Positions 46,332-54,078 of a stretch of DNA of 64,000 bases are shown one piece after another. The translations under genes and the position numbers were made by a program. Positions within the stretch are counted from its first letter, which is position 1, and each line of letters begins with the position of its first letter. The stretch comes from Serratia surfactantfaciens (GTDB taxonomy: Bacteria; Pseudomonadota; Gammaproteobacteria; Enterobacterales; Enterobacteriaceae): assembly GCF_001642805.2 (NCBI RefSeq), contig NZ_CP016948.1, positions 3,162,001 to 3,226,000 on the forward strand. The letters run 5' to 3'. The notes below the pieces were generated by a model. The model was not told the DNA's origin. It made no database searches and worked only from the letters and a program-made list of their open reading frames with translations.

Positions 46332-49300
46332 TCAGAACGACCAGCGCAAATTGGCGTTGACCGAATTGACGCGGGTATCTGCGCCAAATTGCCCCTGATA
46401 GCCGACATCCAGCGTCGCGGCGCGCGACAGCTTCACGCTCACGCCGATATCGCCCACCATCACGTTGTCATCCACGGCCTGGCCCTGCGTGACGAACGCG
46501 TCGCTGCCGGCAAACGCCATGCGCGATGAGGTGTTCTTATCGCCGTAGGCATGCTGCCAGCCGAGCGAGCCGTAAAGGCTGACGTTCTTCGGCAGTTCGG
46601 TCACGCCGCGCACCCCGAGCGTGGAGTAGAAGGTGTTCATCGTTTCATTGCGCACGCTCAGCGCCGCCGCGCCGCCCGACTCCTGGAAGCTGTCGGTATG
46701 CAGGCGGATGTAGCTCAGATTGATGAACGGTTCGATGTTCATCTCAGGCTGGCCGAAACGGTAACCCGCTTCGGTGAACGCCAGCAATGAGTTGGCGTCG
46801 TAATCCGACTTCAGCCGATCCGAGAAGCCGCTGAAATCGACGTTGCGCTTACCTTCAATCTTGTGCCAGGTGTAACCCAGCGCGCCGCGCAGCGAGAACG
46901 CATCCTGCTGCCCTGCCGCATACAGGCCGAGGTGGTAGTTCTCGGTATCGGCCTTGGAACGGCGGCTGTCGACGTCATAATCGCCGCGGCTGTAGCCGAA
47001 GTAGCCGCCGATGCGTACGTTATGATCGGTCAGCTTGCGATCCGCCCCCAACAGGAAGCCGGTGGTATTACCGTCCAGCTTGCCCACGTTGCCGTTGCCG
47101 CTGTTTCTGCCCCAGGAGCTGAAGGTCTGCCCCCAGACGCCGCTGTTTTGCGCCGGCGCCGGTTGCACCAGCGACATCGCCAACGGCGGCACCGGCAGGC
47201 TGTCGTTGTCGAACAGGCGCAGCATGCGCTGGTTCAGCACGTTGAACAGCTGGGTGCTGCCGGCGATCAGGTTAGACTGCATCGACGGATAGACTTCGCC
47301 GGACAGCTGATTGAACGCCTCGCGCGCTTCCGGCGCGCTCAGCAGCAGCAGCGAGTTATACAGCGCCAGCGAAGGGCCGCTCTGCGTCAGCGTTGAGAGC
47401 GCACCGGCGGTATTCCATTGGTTGCCGCTCTCGGCCACCGTTTGGAAAATGCCCGGTTTGCCGCTGCCCGGATTCTCACCGCCTGGGTTTTCACCCCCCG
47501 GATTCTCGCCCCCCGGATTTTCACCGCCTGGGTTTTCCCCGCCCGGATTCTCGCCCCCTGGATTCTCACCGCCTGGGTTTTCCCCACCCGGATTCTCGCC
47601 GCCTGGATTTTCACCGCCCGTATCTTTCTGCGCGATGGTCAGATCGACGGCGTTGGCACTGTGGTTCAACGCCACATCGAGGAAAGCAGACTTGGAGACC
47701 GCCGCCGCGAACTGGCCATCAATGCCGCCGTCCGAGGTCAGAATGCGGTAGCTTTGGCCGGTTTTATAGCTGGTTTGCGGATCCAGCGCCGTAACCTGCA
47801 CCTTGGCCCGATCGCTGATGGTGGTTTTGCCCGCCACCAGCAGCTGGTCACTGCGGCCGTCGCCGGCGATATCGACGTCGTAGAAGGATTCGCCGATAAA
47901 GTTCAGGTAGCGTTTCAGCGTCAGCGTGCCGATATTGCCGTCGCCGGGCGAGATATGGCCGCCGGACTGGATCTCGGTCTGGCCCAACGTGCCGTTGCCG
48001 CCCAGCGTGCCGCCGGCCTTGATCGAGGCGGCGCTGCTGTAGCCCTGCCCGTTATTGACGTCGGAGCCCGCCGTCGCGTTGAGGATCAGTGTGCCGCCGT
48101 TCTCGGCACCGAGAGTTTGGATCTCGAAGATATCGTCTTCTTTCTGGGTATTGATGTCGCTGGCGATGATGAGCTTGCCGCCGCGCGCGGTGACGTTGGC
48201 CTGCAACTCAGTGAGATCGCCGTTCAGCGTGGTGTGCCCGGCGGTGTTGATCACCTCGCCTTCGCCGCTCATCTTGTTGCTGAAAACGTAATTGCCGTCG
48301 GTATGGTTAAAGTACACATAGCTGCGGAACAATCCGCCCCGCAGGGCGATCGCCGTCTGGGCATCGATGGCTCCAGCAGCGCCCGCCGCGCCGAGCGTCG
48401 GCTCGGTCAATCCGGTGCCGGTATCCATGTTGCCGCGGCTGCCGATAATCAGCGCGCCGCGGTTCGAGCCGGAGCCGGTCTTGCCCAGCACCACTTCGTT
48501 GGCGCCGGCGGAGAATGTCCCGCCGTCCATGACCGCCAACACGCCGTTGCCGTAATCGCCGACGTTGACGCTGCTGCCGCTGGTAAAGCGCGAGCCGCTG
48601 CCGGCGACCACCAGCTCGGCGGTTTTACGCGCGCCGGAGACGCCCGCCACCTGAATATTACCGACGTTGACCACGCCGCCGTTCAGCACATCCAGATCGC
48701 CGTAAAGCGTGAGCGCGCGGCCAACGTTCCACTGGGAATTGGCCCCCGTGACCGTGGCTTTCGGGCTCAGCGTATCGGTCTCGTTCGGCCCGCTGCCATT
48801 ACCGATGCGCGCGTCAAAGGCGGTGTTCAGCACCGCGCCGTCTTCAATCGCCAGCGTGGATCGCGCCCCTAAGTCGGTGCCGACGCTGAGAAAATTGCTG
48901 GTGACGCGGGAACCCGCGCCGGTGGCGATCAGGTGGCTGTCATAGCCACGCGTGGTACCGACCACGATCTCTTTTGCGCTGGCCAGCGCGCCGTCTTCAA
49001 CCCGCAAGGTGCCCCGCCCCAGATTCAGGCCGCCGCGCAGTACGAACTGATCGTTCACCGCGTTCAGCTCGGCGTTCGGCCCGCGGACCGTGACCAGGCT
49101 GTCATGAATTTGGCCGTTGAACATCCGGCCGATATTGATGTTATAGGCGCTGATCTTGCCATTATCGATCAGCAGGTTGCCGCTTTGATTACGGCCGACG
49201 TAAACGTCCCCGGTGTAGGCCAATGATTCGGTAATGCGTGAGTCGCCGTCAAAAATGGCATCGTCTGCACGAGCGAGATCGGCGGGCGCCAGCATCAACA

Positions 49301-49379
49301 ACGGCGCGGAAAATAGAGCGAGGTAAAGTTTGGAAAGCGGCGTTTTAACCGCTAAAGGGTGCGATGTCTTGTCATTCAC
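46332..49379 (-). CDS. Type V autotransporter with GGENP repeats
   Basis: A 1015-residue outer-membrane autotransporter. A signal sequence (LYLALFSAPLLMLAPADLARA, cleavage near residue 38) is followed by a Gly/Asn-rich beta-helical passenger of about 545 residues whose repeating motif resembles GxLxVxDGG (for example LAVMDGGTFSAG). A pectin-lyase-like autochaperone region with GGTLGGNGTLG and GGHISPGDGNIGTL (about 460-495) follows. Ten GGENP repeats fill residues 587-636, then comes a 12-strand beta-barrel from about residue 730 that ends in NANLRWSF with the terminal aromatic residue for BAM recognition. I see no protease triad, so an adhesin or biofilm role is likely. The ligand is unknown. 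Confidence 0.92.
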   Translation of the reverse strand: MNDKTSHPLAVKTPLSKLYLALFSAPLLMLAPADLARADDAIFDGDSRITESLAYTGDVYVGRNQSGNLLIDNGKISAYNINIGRMFNGQIHDSLVTVRGPNAELNAVNDQFVLRGGLNLGRGTLRVEDGALASAKEIVVGTTRGYDSHLIATGAGSRVTSNFLSVGTDLGARSTLAIEDGAVLNTAFDARIGNGSGPNETDTLSPKATVTGANSQWNVGRALTLYGDLDVLNGGVVNVGNIQVAGVSGARKTAELVVAGSGSRFTSGSSVNVGDYGNGVLAVMDGGTFSAGANEVVLGKTGSGSNRGALIIGSRGNMDTGTGLTEPTLGAAGAAGAIDAQTAIALRGGLFRSYVYFNHTDGNYVFSNKMSGEGEVINTAGHTTLNGDLTELQANVTARGGKLIIASDINTQKEDDIFEIQTLGAENGGTLILNATAGSDVNNGQGYSSAASIKAGGTLGGNGTLGQTEIQSGGHISPGDGNIGTLTLKRYLNFIGESFYDVDIAGDGRSDQLLVAGKTTISDRAKVQVTALDPQTSYKTGQSYRILTSDGGIDGQFAAAVSKSAFLDVALNHSANAVDLTIAQKDTGGENPGGENPGGENPGGENPGGENPGGENPGGENPGGENPGGENPGGENPGSGKPGIFQTVAESGNQWNTAGALSTLTQSGPSLALYNSLLLLSAPEAREAFNQLSGEVYPSMQSNLIAGSTQLFNVLNQRMLRLFDNDSLPVPPLAMSLVQPAPAQNSGVWGQTFSSWGRNSGNGNVGKLDGNTTGFLLGADRKLTDHNVRIGGYFGYSRGDYDVDSRRSKADTENYHLGLYAAGQQDAFSLRGALGYTWHKIEGKRNVDFSGFSDRLKSDYDANSLLAFTEAGYRFGQPEMNIEPFINLSYIRLHTDSFQESGGAAALSVRNETMNTFYSTLGVRGVTELPKNVSLYGSLGWQHAYGDKNTSSRMAFAGSDAFVTQGQAVDDNVMVGDIGVSVKLSRAATLDVGYQGQFGADTRVNSVNANLRWSF
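47471..47620 (-). repeat. Ten tandem 15-base repeats in the autotransporter gene
   Basis: Ten units of the type GATTCTCACCGCCTG vary only at synonymous positions, so the protein repeat (Gly-Gly-Glu-Asn-Pro) is kept identical. Units 15 bases long keep the frame, so copy number can change without a frameshift. Confidence 0.95.
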
Positions 49380-49574
49380 GGGCTATCTCCGTACTCATTA
49401 GCGTGATGTCGCGGAATTTATTGTTATCGAGAAACTCAATGCGCTAGAGGAGGTATGAGGCGTTATTCCGCGCACGCCGGTTTATTGATCGTCGAAGCAA
49501 AAGCTTATTGCCCCCCGGCGCTGGCGCTCCGACGATGGAAAACCAAGAAGCGGTAATACCGCCCCCAAAGCGAA

Positions 49575-49889
49575 TTATTTATGCGTGACGACCGGCGTAC
49601 AGGTCGGCGCGCTCAGCGATGGCGAGGAACCTAAAATTCCCGGCATCATCAACGACGAGCAATCGAAAATTCGGCCCTTTTCCGTGGTGGCGCGATATGA
49701 AAGTTTTTGCCCGCCCAGCGCATCCGGCTGCGCGCCATTGACGTTGGTCACGGTAATTTCGTCCGATGAGCCGAGGCCCAACATTTTGGCGGTTTCCGCC
49801 TGCAGCAGCGGAATGGCCTGATCGGTTTTCAGGGTGGAACAACCGGCTAGCATCATCGTAACGGTTAAAGCGATAAGTGGTTTTTTCAT
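49575..49889 (-). CDS. Small lipoprotein
   Basis: A 104-residue predicted lipoprotein. The signal ends in the lipobox LAGC with the lipidated Cys at residue 17. The mature part has no family I recognise; it has two later Cys (FDCSS at about 77 and APTCTP at about 97) that could form a disulfide. No sorting Asp follows the lipidated Cys (Ser is at +2), so outer-membrane placement is expected. The gene lies between the autotransporter and the two-component genes and starts 175 bases from the divergent regulator gene. Confidence 0.75.
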   Translation of the reverse strand: MKKPLIALTVTMMLAGCSTLKTDQAIPLLQAETAKMLGLGSSDEITVTNVNGAQPDALGGQKLSYRATTEKGRIFDCSSLMMPGILGSSPSLSAPTCTPVVTHK

Positions 49890-49983
49890 AAATTATCCTT
49901 TATAACCAATCAGTTGAATTTATTGATTGGCTTTATGTTTTCTCTTATCCAAATCCTCGAATAATATATTTCCCTTTCCTAAA

Positions 49984-50013
49984 CGAAAAAACCCTCCTAA
50001 AGTAGGGAGGGTT
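49984..50013 (-). terminator. Intrinsic terminator upstream of the lipoprotein gene
   Basis: AACCCTCC and GGAGGGTT form an eight-base-pair stem with an eight-base loop; on the minus strand it is followed by TTTTTTCG. It lies upstream of the lipoprotein gene and within the leader of the divergent regulator gene, so it either ends an unseen antisense transcript or attenuates the lipoprotein message. Confidence 0.65.
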
Positions 50014-50064
50014 GATAATAATTCATCAGACCTATCTGATATTTGAAGGCGAAAGGAGAATCCT

Positions 50065-50697
50065 TTGGGGCAGGATTATGCGTTGGTCGTTGATGACCAT
50101 CCATTGGTAGCAAGCGGCATCGCTAATTTTCTCAGCACGCATTGCCGATTCAAACAGGCGCATGTGGTGACCAATGAGGAAAATTGCTACCGTCATATTA
50201 GGGAAAATGGCCCACCGCGTTTACTGGTGATCGATTTCTGGCTCTCTTCCGCTACGGCGTTGAAATTACTTAAGGAAGTCAAACAGCTTTATCCCCAGGT
50301 GCGAATACTGGTGGTGAGCGGCGACGAGAATAACGATATCTGGCAGAAAGTGCATAATGCCGGCGGGCACGGATTTATATTAAAAAACGAGCCACCTGAA
50401 TTATTCGCCAAGGCAGTTTTTGCGCTAAATGACAATCAGGAGTGGTTCCCCGAAGAGAATGAAACCATCGCTAAAAAAAACCACGATCATTTAAATAAAT
50501 TCAATTTAACACCACGGCAAATTGACGTGTTAAATATGATGCTGCGCGGCCTGCCAAATAAAAGGATCGCAGCGCAGCTGTCTATTTCCGAGCCGACCGT
50601 CAAAGAGCATATCAGCAATATCTTGAAAAAGATCGGCGTCAACAGCCGGGTGGAAGCCATCACGCTGTTGCACGGCAAGCGGGAGCCGTCGTCATGA
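50065..50697 (+). CDS. LuxR/NarL-family response regulator (TTG start)
   Basis: A 210-residue regulator. The receiver domain has Asp-Asp in LVVDDHPLV (residues 8-9) and the phospho-acceptor Asp in LLVIDFWLSS (about residue 54), with Lys in FILKNEP (about 105). The C-terminal LuxR HTH is LTPRQIDVLNMMLRGLPNKRIAAQL to TVKEHISNILKKIGV (about 147-190). The only credible start is TTG at 50065, with AAGGAGA upstream; there is no in-frame ATG before the receiver. It overlaps the kinase gene by four bases, so the two form an operon. The target genes are unknown, but the lipoprotein and autotransporter are next to it. Confidence 0.88.
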   Translation: MGQDYALVVDDHPLVASGIANFLSTHCRFKQAHVVTNEENCYRHIRENGPPRLLVIDFWLSSATALKLLKEVKQLYPQVRILVVSGDENNDIWQKVHNAGGHGFILKNEPPELFAKAVFALNDNQEWFPEENETIAKKNHDHLNKFNLTPRQIDVLNMMLRGLPNKRIAAQLSISEPTVKEHISNILKKIGVNSRVEAITLLHGKREPSS

Positions 50698-52475
50698 GGT
50701 TTTTCCAGAATTTACAAAATGATGGCATTTCGTCGCGCGCGCAGATCCGCCTGCTGGATAACACCTTCATGCGGTTGGTGTTCAGCTTTACCGCCGTGCC
50801 TTTCGTCGGCATCCCTTTCGCCATCTGGATTTATTTGCTGGGCGATGAGCTCGGCCCAACCATTACCTGGATCATCGTTTACCTGCTATGCGCCGTGGCG
50901 ATCCGAATAGGGTACCGCCGCTATCAGCGCGAGGCTAAAGAAAATGATGAAGACACCGTGCTGCGCCGCTGGCTGCCGCGCATTAATAAGGTGGCCTTTA
51001 TTCACGGGCTGGGGATCTCCTCACTCTATTTAATTACCCCACAGACCCATAACTTTGACTTTTTTCTGCTGCTCAATATCAGCATCGCCGCGATCGTCGC
51101 CGCCAACGCCACGCACCTGACGCCGGTCATCAGCACCTTTACCCGCTTTTTCTTCGCTTCCTGGGGGCTGCTGAACATCGGCATCATCTGGCGGCTGGAA
51201 GACGTGATGTTCATCGTGCTGATGCTGAACTTGCTATACGGCTTCGCCATTTACCGCCACGCGTTAACCTCGCATGCGTTCTTTATTCAGCAGGCGCTGC
51301 TCGAAGAACAAAGCTCGCGCCTGGCGGAGCAGTTCCGCCAGGCCAAAGAAGAGGCGGAACAGGCGCTGCTGGATAAGAACCAGTTCCTGACCACCGCCAG
51401 CCACGACCTGCGCCAGCCGGTGCACGCCATGGGTTTTCTGATCGAAGCCATCATCCACAAAAACCGCGACGACAGCCTGACGCCACAGCTGCTGGATCTG
51501 CAGCAGAGCGTGCGTTCGGTGCATTTGATGTTCAATTCGCTGCTCGATCTCAGCAAGATCGAATCCGGCAACGTGCGCACCGCCGCCACCCATGTGGATA
51601 TCGGCGCCCTGCTCGACTCGGTGATCACCCTGTTCCGCGAAGAGGCCAACAGCCGCACCCTGGCGCTGCGCACCTGGCGGCCCAAACGGCGCATCAGCGT
51701 GATGGGCGACCCGCTGCTGGTGCGGCAATCGCTGATCAACCTGATCCAAAACGCCCTGCGCTACACGCAACGGGGCGGCGTGCTGATCGCCATCCGCCCG
51801 CGCGGCGCCGAGTGCCTGGTGGAAGTGTGGGACACCGGCGTGGGCATTGCCGACGAAGAGAAAAGCAAAATCTTCTCCCCTTACTACCGCCCCGAGCTGG
51901 CGTGGAAGATAGACAGCGCCGGCCACGGGCTGGGGCTGGCGGTGGTGGCGCGCTGCGCCAAGCTGATGAAGGTGAAGTACGGCATGCACTCCGTCGAAGG
52001 CAAAGGCTCGCGCTTCTGGATGCGCTTCACGCAATACAGCGGCGAAGATAAAGCGCCGGAAACCGCCGCCGCCTACGACAACACCGCCACGCCTACCCGC
52101 TATGCGCCGCTGCGAGGCGCCTGCCTGGTGGTGGACGACGATCCCTTGGTGACCTCCGCCTGGGAGAGTCTGATGAGCACCTGGGGCATCACCGTGCGCT
52201 GCGCGGCCTCCGCTGAGGAAGCCTTCGCCATCGTCGACGGCGGCTTCACGCCGTTCGCCGTGCTGTGCGACCAGCGCCTGCGCTCCGGCGAGAGCGGCTT
52301 CGACATCCTGCAGGCGCTGTTCGAACGCCTGCCGGACGTAAGCGGTGCGATGGTCAGCGGCGAGTTCAACTCGCAGATATTGCAAGAGGCCGAGCAGGAA
52401 GGCTATCTGGTGCTGCGTAAGCCGCTGGAGCCGGCCAGGCTGCATGCGCTGCTGACGCAGTGGGGGGCCGGCTAG
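50694..52475 (+). CDS. Hybrid sensor histidine kinase
   Basis: A 593-residue membrane kinase. About six helices fill residues 25-200, followed by a coiled-coil-like linker, then the DHp domain with His in TTASHDLRQPVHAMGF (about residue 240), an ATPase domain (LINLIQNALRYT, DTGVGIAD, HGLGLAVV) and a C-terminal receiver whose acceptor Asp is in AVLCDQRLRSGESG (about residue 525). The HDLRQP H-box is characteristic of the hybrid kinases found with LuxR-type regulators. No periplasmic sensor of notable size is visible, so it may sense a membrane or intracellular signal. It is coupled to the response regulator upstream. Confidence 0.9.
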   Translation: MRFFQNLQNDGISSRAQIRLLDNTFMRLVFSFTAVPFVGIPFAIWIYLLGDELGPTITWIIVYLLCAVAIRIGYRRYQREAKENDEDTVLRRWLPRINKVAFIHGLGISSLYLITPQTHNFDFFLLLNISIAAIVAANATHLTPVISTFTRFFFASWGLLNIGIIWRLEDVMFIVLMLNLLYGFAIYRHALTSHAFFIQQALLEEQSSRLAEQFRQAKEEAEQALLDKNQFLTTASHDLRQPVHAMGFLIEAIIHKNRDDSLTPQLLDLQQSVRSVHLMFNSLLDLSKIESGNVRTAATHVDIGALLDSVITLFREEANSRTLALRTWRPKRRISVMGDPLLVRQSLINLIQNALRYTQRGGVLIAIRPRGAECLVEVWDTGVGIADEEKSKIFSPYYRPELAWKIDSAGHGLGLAVVARCAKLMKVKYGMHSVEGKGSRFWMRFTQYSGEDKAPETAAAYDNTATPTRYAPLRGACLVVDDDPLVTSAWESLMSTWGITVRCAASAEEAFAIVDGGFTPFAVLCDQRLRSGESGFDILQALFERLPDVSGAMVSGEFNSQILQEAEQEGYLVLRKPLEPARLHALLTQWGAG

Positions 52476-52489
52476 CGCGATGCGGTACC

Positions 52490-53323
52490 TTAGCGGGCAA
52501 GATGGCGCAGCAGGCTTTCAAGGTTGCGCTCCCCCTCCGGGGTTTGCGCCCCGGCCTTCAGCCCGCCGCGAATCAACTGTTCCGCAGCCGGGCGGGCAAA
52601 CAATCCCGCCCAGGCGTCGTGCTCGCGATAAAAACCAGCCTGCAAATCCGGTGCGGGCATCGCCTGTTTGGCCGCTGCAATCACGCCCTCAGGCAGTGCC
52701 GCGATATTGCGCGCTAGCCGATCGACGAAATCATCCAGCTCGGCGGCAGGCAAGGCGCGGTTAATCCAGCCATACCGCTCTGCGGTAGCGGCATCGATAA
52801 GGTCGGCGCCCAGGATCACTTCCAGAGCGCGGCCGCGAGTCATTCGGCTCGTCAGATACTGCGTCGCGCCACCGCCGGGCGTAATGCCCATCAAGGCTTC
52901 GCACTGGGCCAGCCCCGCCAGCTCTTGTGCGGCGAAAGCCATATCGGCCGCCGCAACAAACTCGGCCCCGCCGCCGCGCGCCAGCCCGCTCAACTTAACG
53001 AGAGTGACCTGCGGCTGGCTGCGAAGCAGTTCGCCAAACGCCTGGAACGGATTTAGCCCCTCCGGCGCGTTGCTCGCCAGTTCGTCGAAAGCGTGCGGCT
53101 CATCGATCAAGGTCATGTCGACGTGAGCGATGAAAAACGCTGGGTTCGCGCTCTGGAACACCAACACGCGCGTATCCGGATCGTCACGCACCGCCAGCAA
53201 TAAACGGCTGATTTCCGACATCAGCGCCACATCAAGCACGTTTACCGGCGGGTTATCGATAGCGATGGTCATCACGCCGTGCGCATGAGACAGCCTGAGT
53301 TTGCTGAAATCTGTATCTGTCAT
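52490..53323 (-). CDS. Enoyl-CoA hydratase/isomerase family protein
   Basis: A 277-residue crotonase-fold enzyme. The CoA-binding region starts with NPPVNVLDVALMSEI (residues 19-33); the oxyanion hole is in LARGGGAEFVAAADMAFA, with Glu in the GGGAE position (about 120), and the second acidic residue is in QCEALMGITPGGGATQYLT. Both glutamates used by enoyl-CoA hydratases are therefore present. The substrate is unknown. The divergent HxlR-type regulator 123 bases away suggests control by a xenobiotic or reactive compound. The start at 53323 has AAAGGACATTGAG upstream. Confidence 0.88.
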   Translation of the reverse strand: MTDTDFSKLRLSHAHGVMTIAIDNPPVNVLDVALMSEISRLLLAVRDDPDTRVLVFQSANPAFFIAHVDMTLIDEPHAFDELASNAPEGLNPFQAFGELLRSQPQVTLVKLSGLARGGGAEFVAAADMAFAAQELAGLAQCEALMGITPGGGATQYLTSRMTRGRALEVILGADLIDAATAERYGWINRALPAAELDDFVDRLARNIAALPEGVIAAAKQAMPAPDLQAGFYREHDAWAGLFARPAAEQLIRGGLKAGAQTPEGERNLESLLRHLAR

Positions 53324-53380
53324 CTCAATGTCCTTTTACCTGGGGGGATAAGTGCGGGTTTTTCGCGCCATGTGTCGAAT

Positions 53381-53397
53381 GGTATACTTTGCATACC
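53381..53397. promoter_or_regulatory. Palindrome in the divergent crotonase/HxlR promoter
   Basis: GGTATAC-TTT-GCATACC is a near-perfect inverted repeat with six of seven bases paired, between the divergent starts. TATACT within it resembles a -10 element, so a bound regulator would block transcription. It is a candidate HxlR operator. Confidence 0.5.
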
Positions 53398-53446
53398 TGG
53401 CGTCAATTACGCACCTTAAGCATCCCAGGGATGCAGGAGGATACCG

Positions 53447-53809
53447 ATGGAAAAGAACGACCTTGTTTACCGCGCTGACTGCCCAAGCCGCATAGTGCTC
53501 GATCAGATTGCCGATAAATGGTCCATGATGGTGCTGGAAGTGCTGCGCGAGCCGCAGCGCTTCAACGCCATCAAGCGCCGTTTGGACGGCGTCACGCAAC
53601 GCGTGCTGACCCAGACGCTGCGCAAGCTGGAACGCAACGGTATGGTGCATCGCAAAGTGTTGGATGGGCGGGTGCTTGGCGTTGAGTATTCGCTGACGCC
53701 GCTTGGCAAATCCCTGCAGGGGCCGTTCTCGATACTGTTCGACTGGACGTTGGGGAATATCGAGGCGATTCAGGAGTGCCAGCGCAAGTATGATGAGCAG
53801 GACGAGTGA
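53447..53809 (+). CDS. HxlR-family regulator
   Basis: A 120-residue winged-helix regulator of the HxlR family. A single Cys at residue 12 (RADCPSRIVLD) is in the place used as a redox or electrophile sensor in YodB/HypR-like members. The HTH is FNAIKRRLDGVTQRVLTQTLRKLERNG (about 38-64) and the wing is LGVEYSLTPLGKSL (about 77-90). It is divergent from the crotonase-family gene and the likely controller of it. The start at 53447 follows GGAGGA. Confidence 0.9.
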   Translation: MEKNDLVYRADCPSRIVLDQIADKWSMMVLEVLREPQRFNAIKRRLDGVTQRVLTQTLRKLERNGMVHRKVLDGRVLGVEYSLTPLGKSLQGPFSILFDWTLGNIEAIQECQRKYDEQDE

Positions 53810-54006
53810 TGCGGTCCCCCATAGATAGGTTCAGAGAGATCGAGCATGGCCCGTTCTTTTTAACGTAACCGATGGTCCCTACTTTCTTCATGCCCCCTGG
53901 CGCTATCAATCATACCAAGGTCTGAACATAGGCCATATTTAGACCACAAACGATGTTCGGCTTTACTTATGGTTGGCATCAAGCAGAAAATATTTGGTCA
54001 TATAAA
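53810..54006. other. Gap between HxlR gene and guaA terminator
   Basis: This stretch is less GC-rich than its neighbours. I see no credible gene. Short minus-strand frames exist near 53820-53910 but lack a ribosome site and any recognisable family. Confidence 0.4.
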
Positions 54007-54035
54007 GAAAAACCCTCTGTAAAAACAGAGGGTTT
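54007..54035 (-). terminator. Rho-independent terminator of guaBA
   Basis: On the minus strand AAACCCTCTGT and ACAGAGGGTTT form an 11-base-pair stem around a four-base loop, followed by TTTC, about 45 bases after the guaA stop. Confidence 0.9.
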
Positions 54036-54078
54036 CAGTCACGTCGGCCTAGTTACGAACAGGCTGTGAAGGGATTAA

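Noticed and set aside
47471..47620. Short tandem repeats that look like a CRISPR or minisatellite
   Set aside because: Units are 15 bases with no spacers and lie in frame in the autotransporter gene.
47311..47751. Plus-strand frame with PPGFS repeats, collagen-like in appearance
   Set aside because: It is the reverse reading of the GGENP repeats; no start signals.
53820..53910. Insertion-sequence remnant downstream of the HxlR gene
   Set aside because: No terminal repeats or transposase-like residues could be supported.
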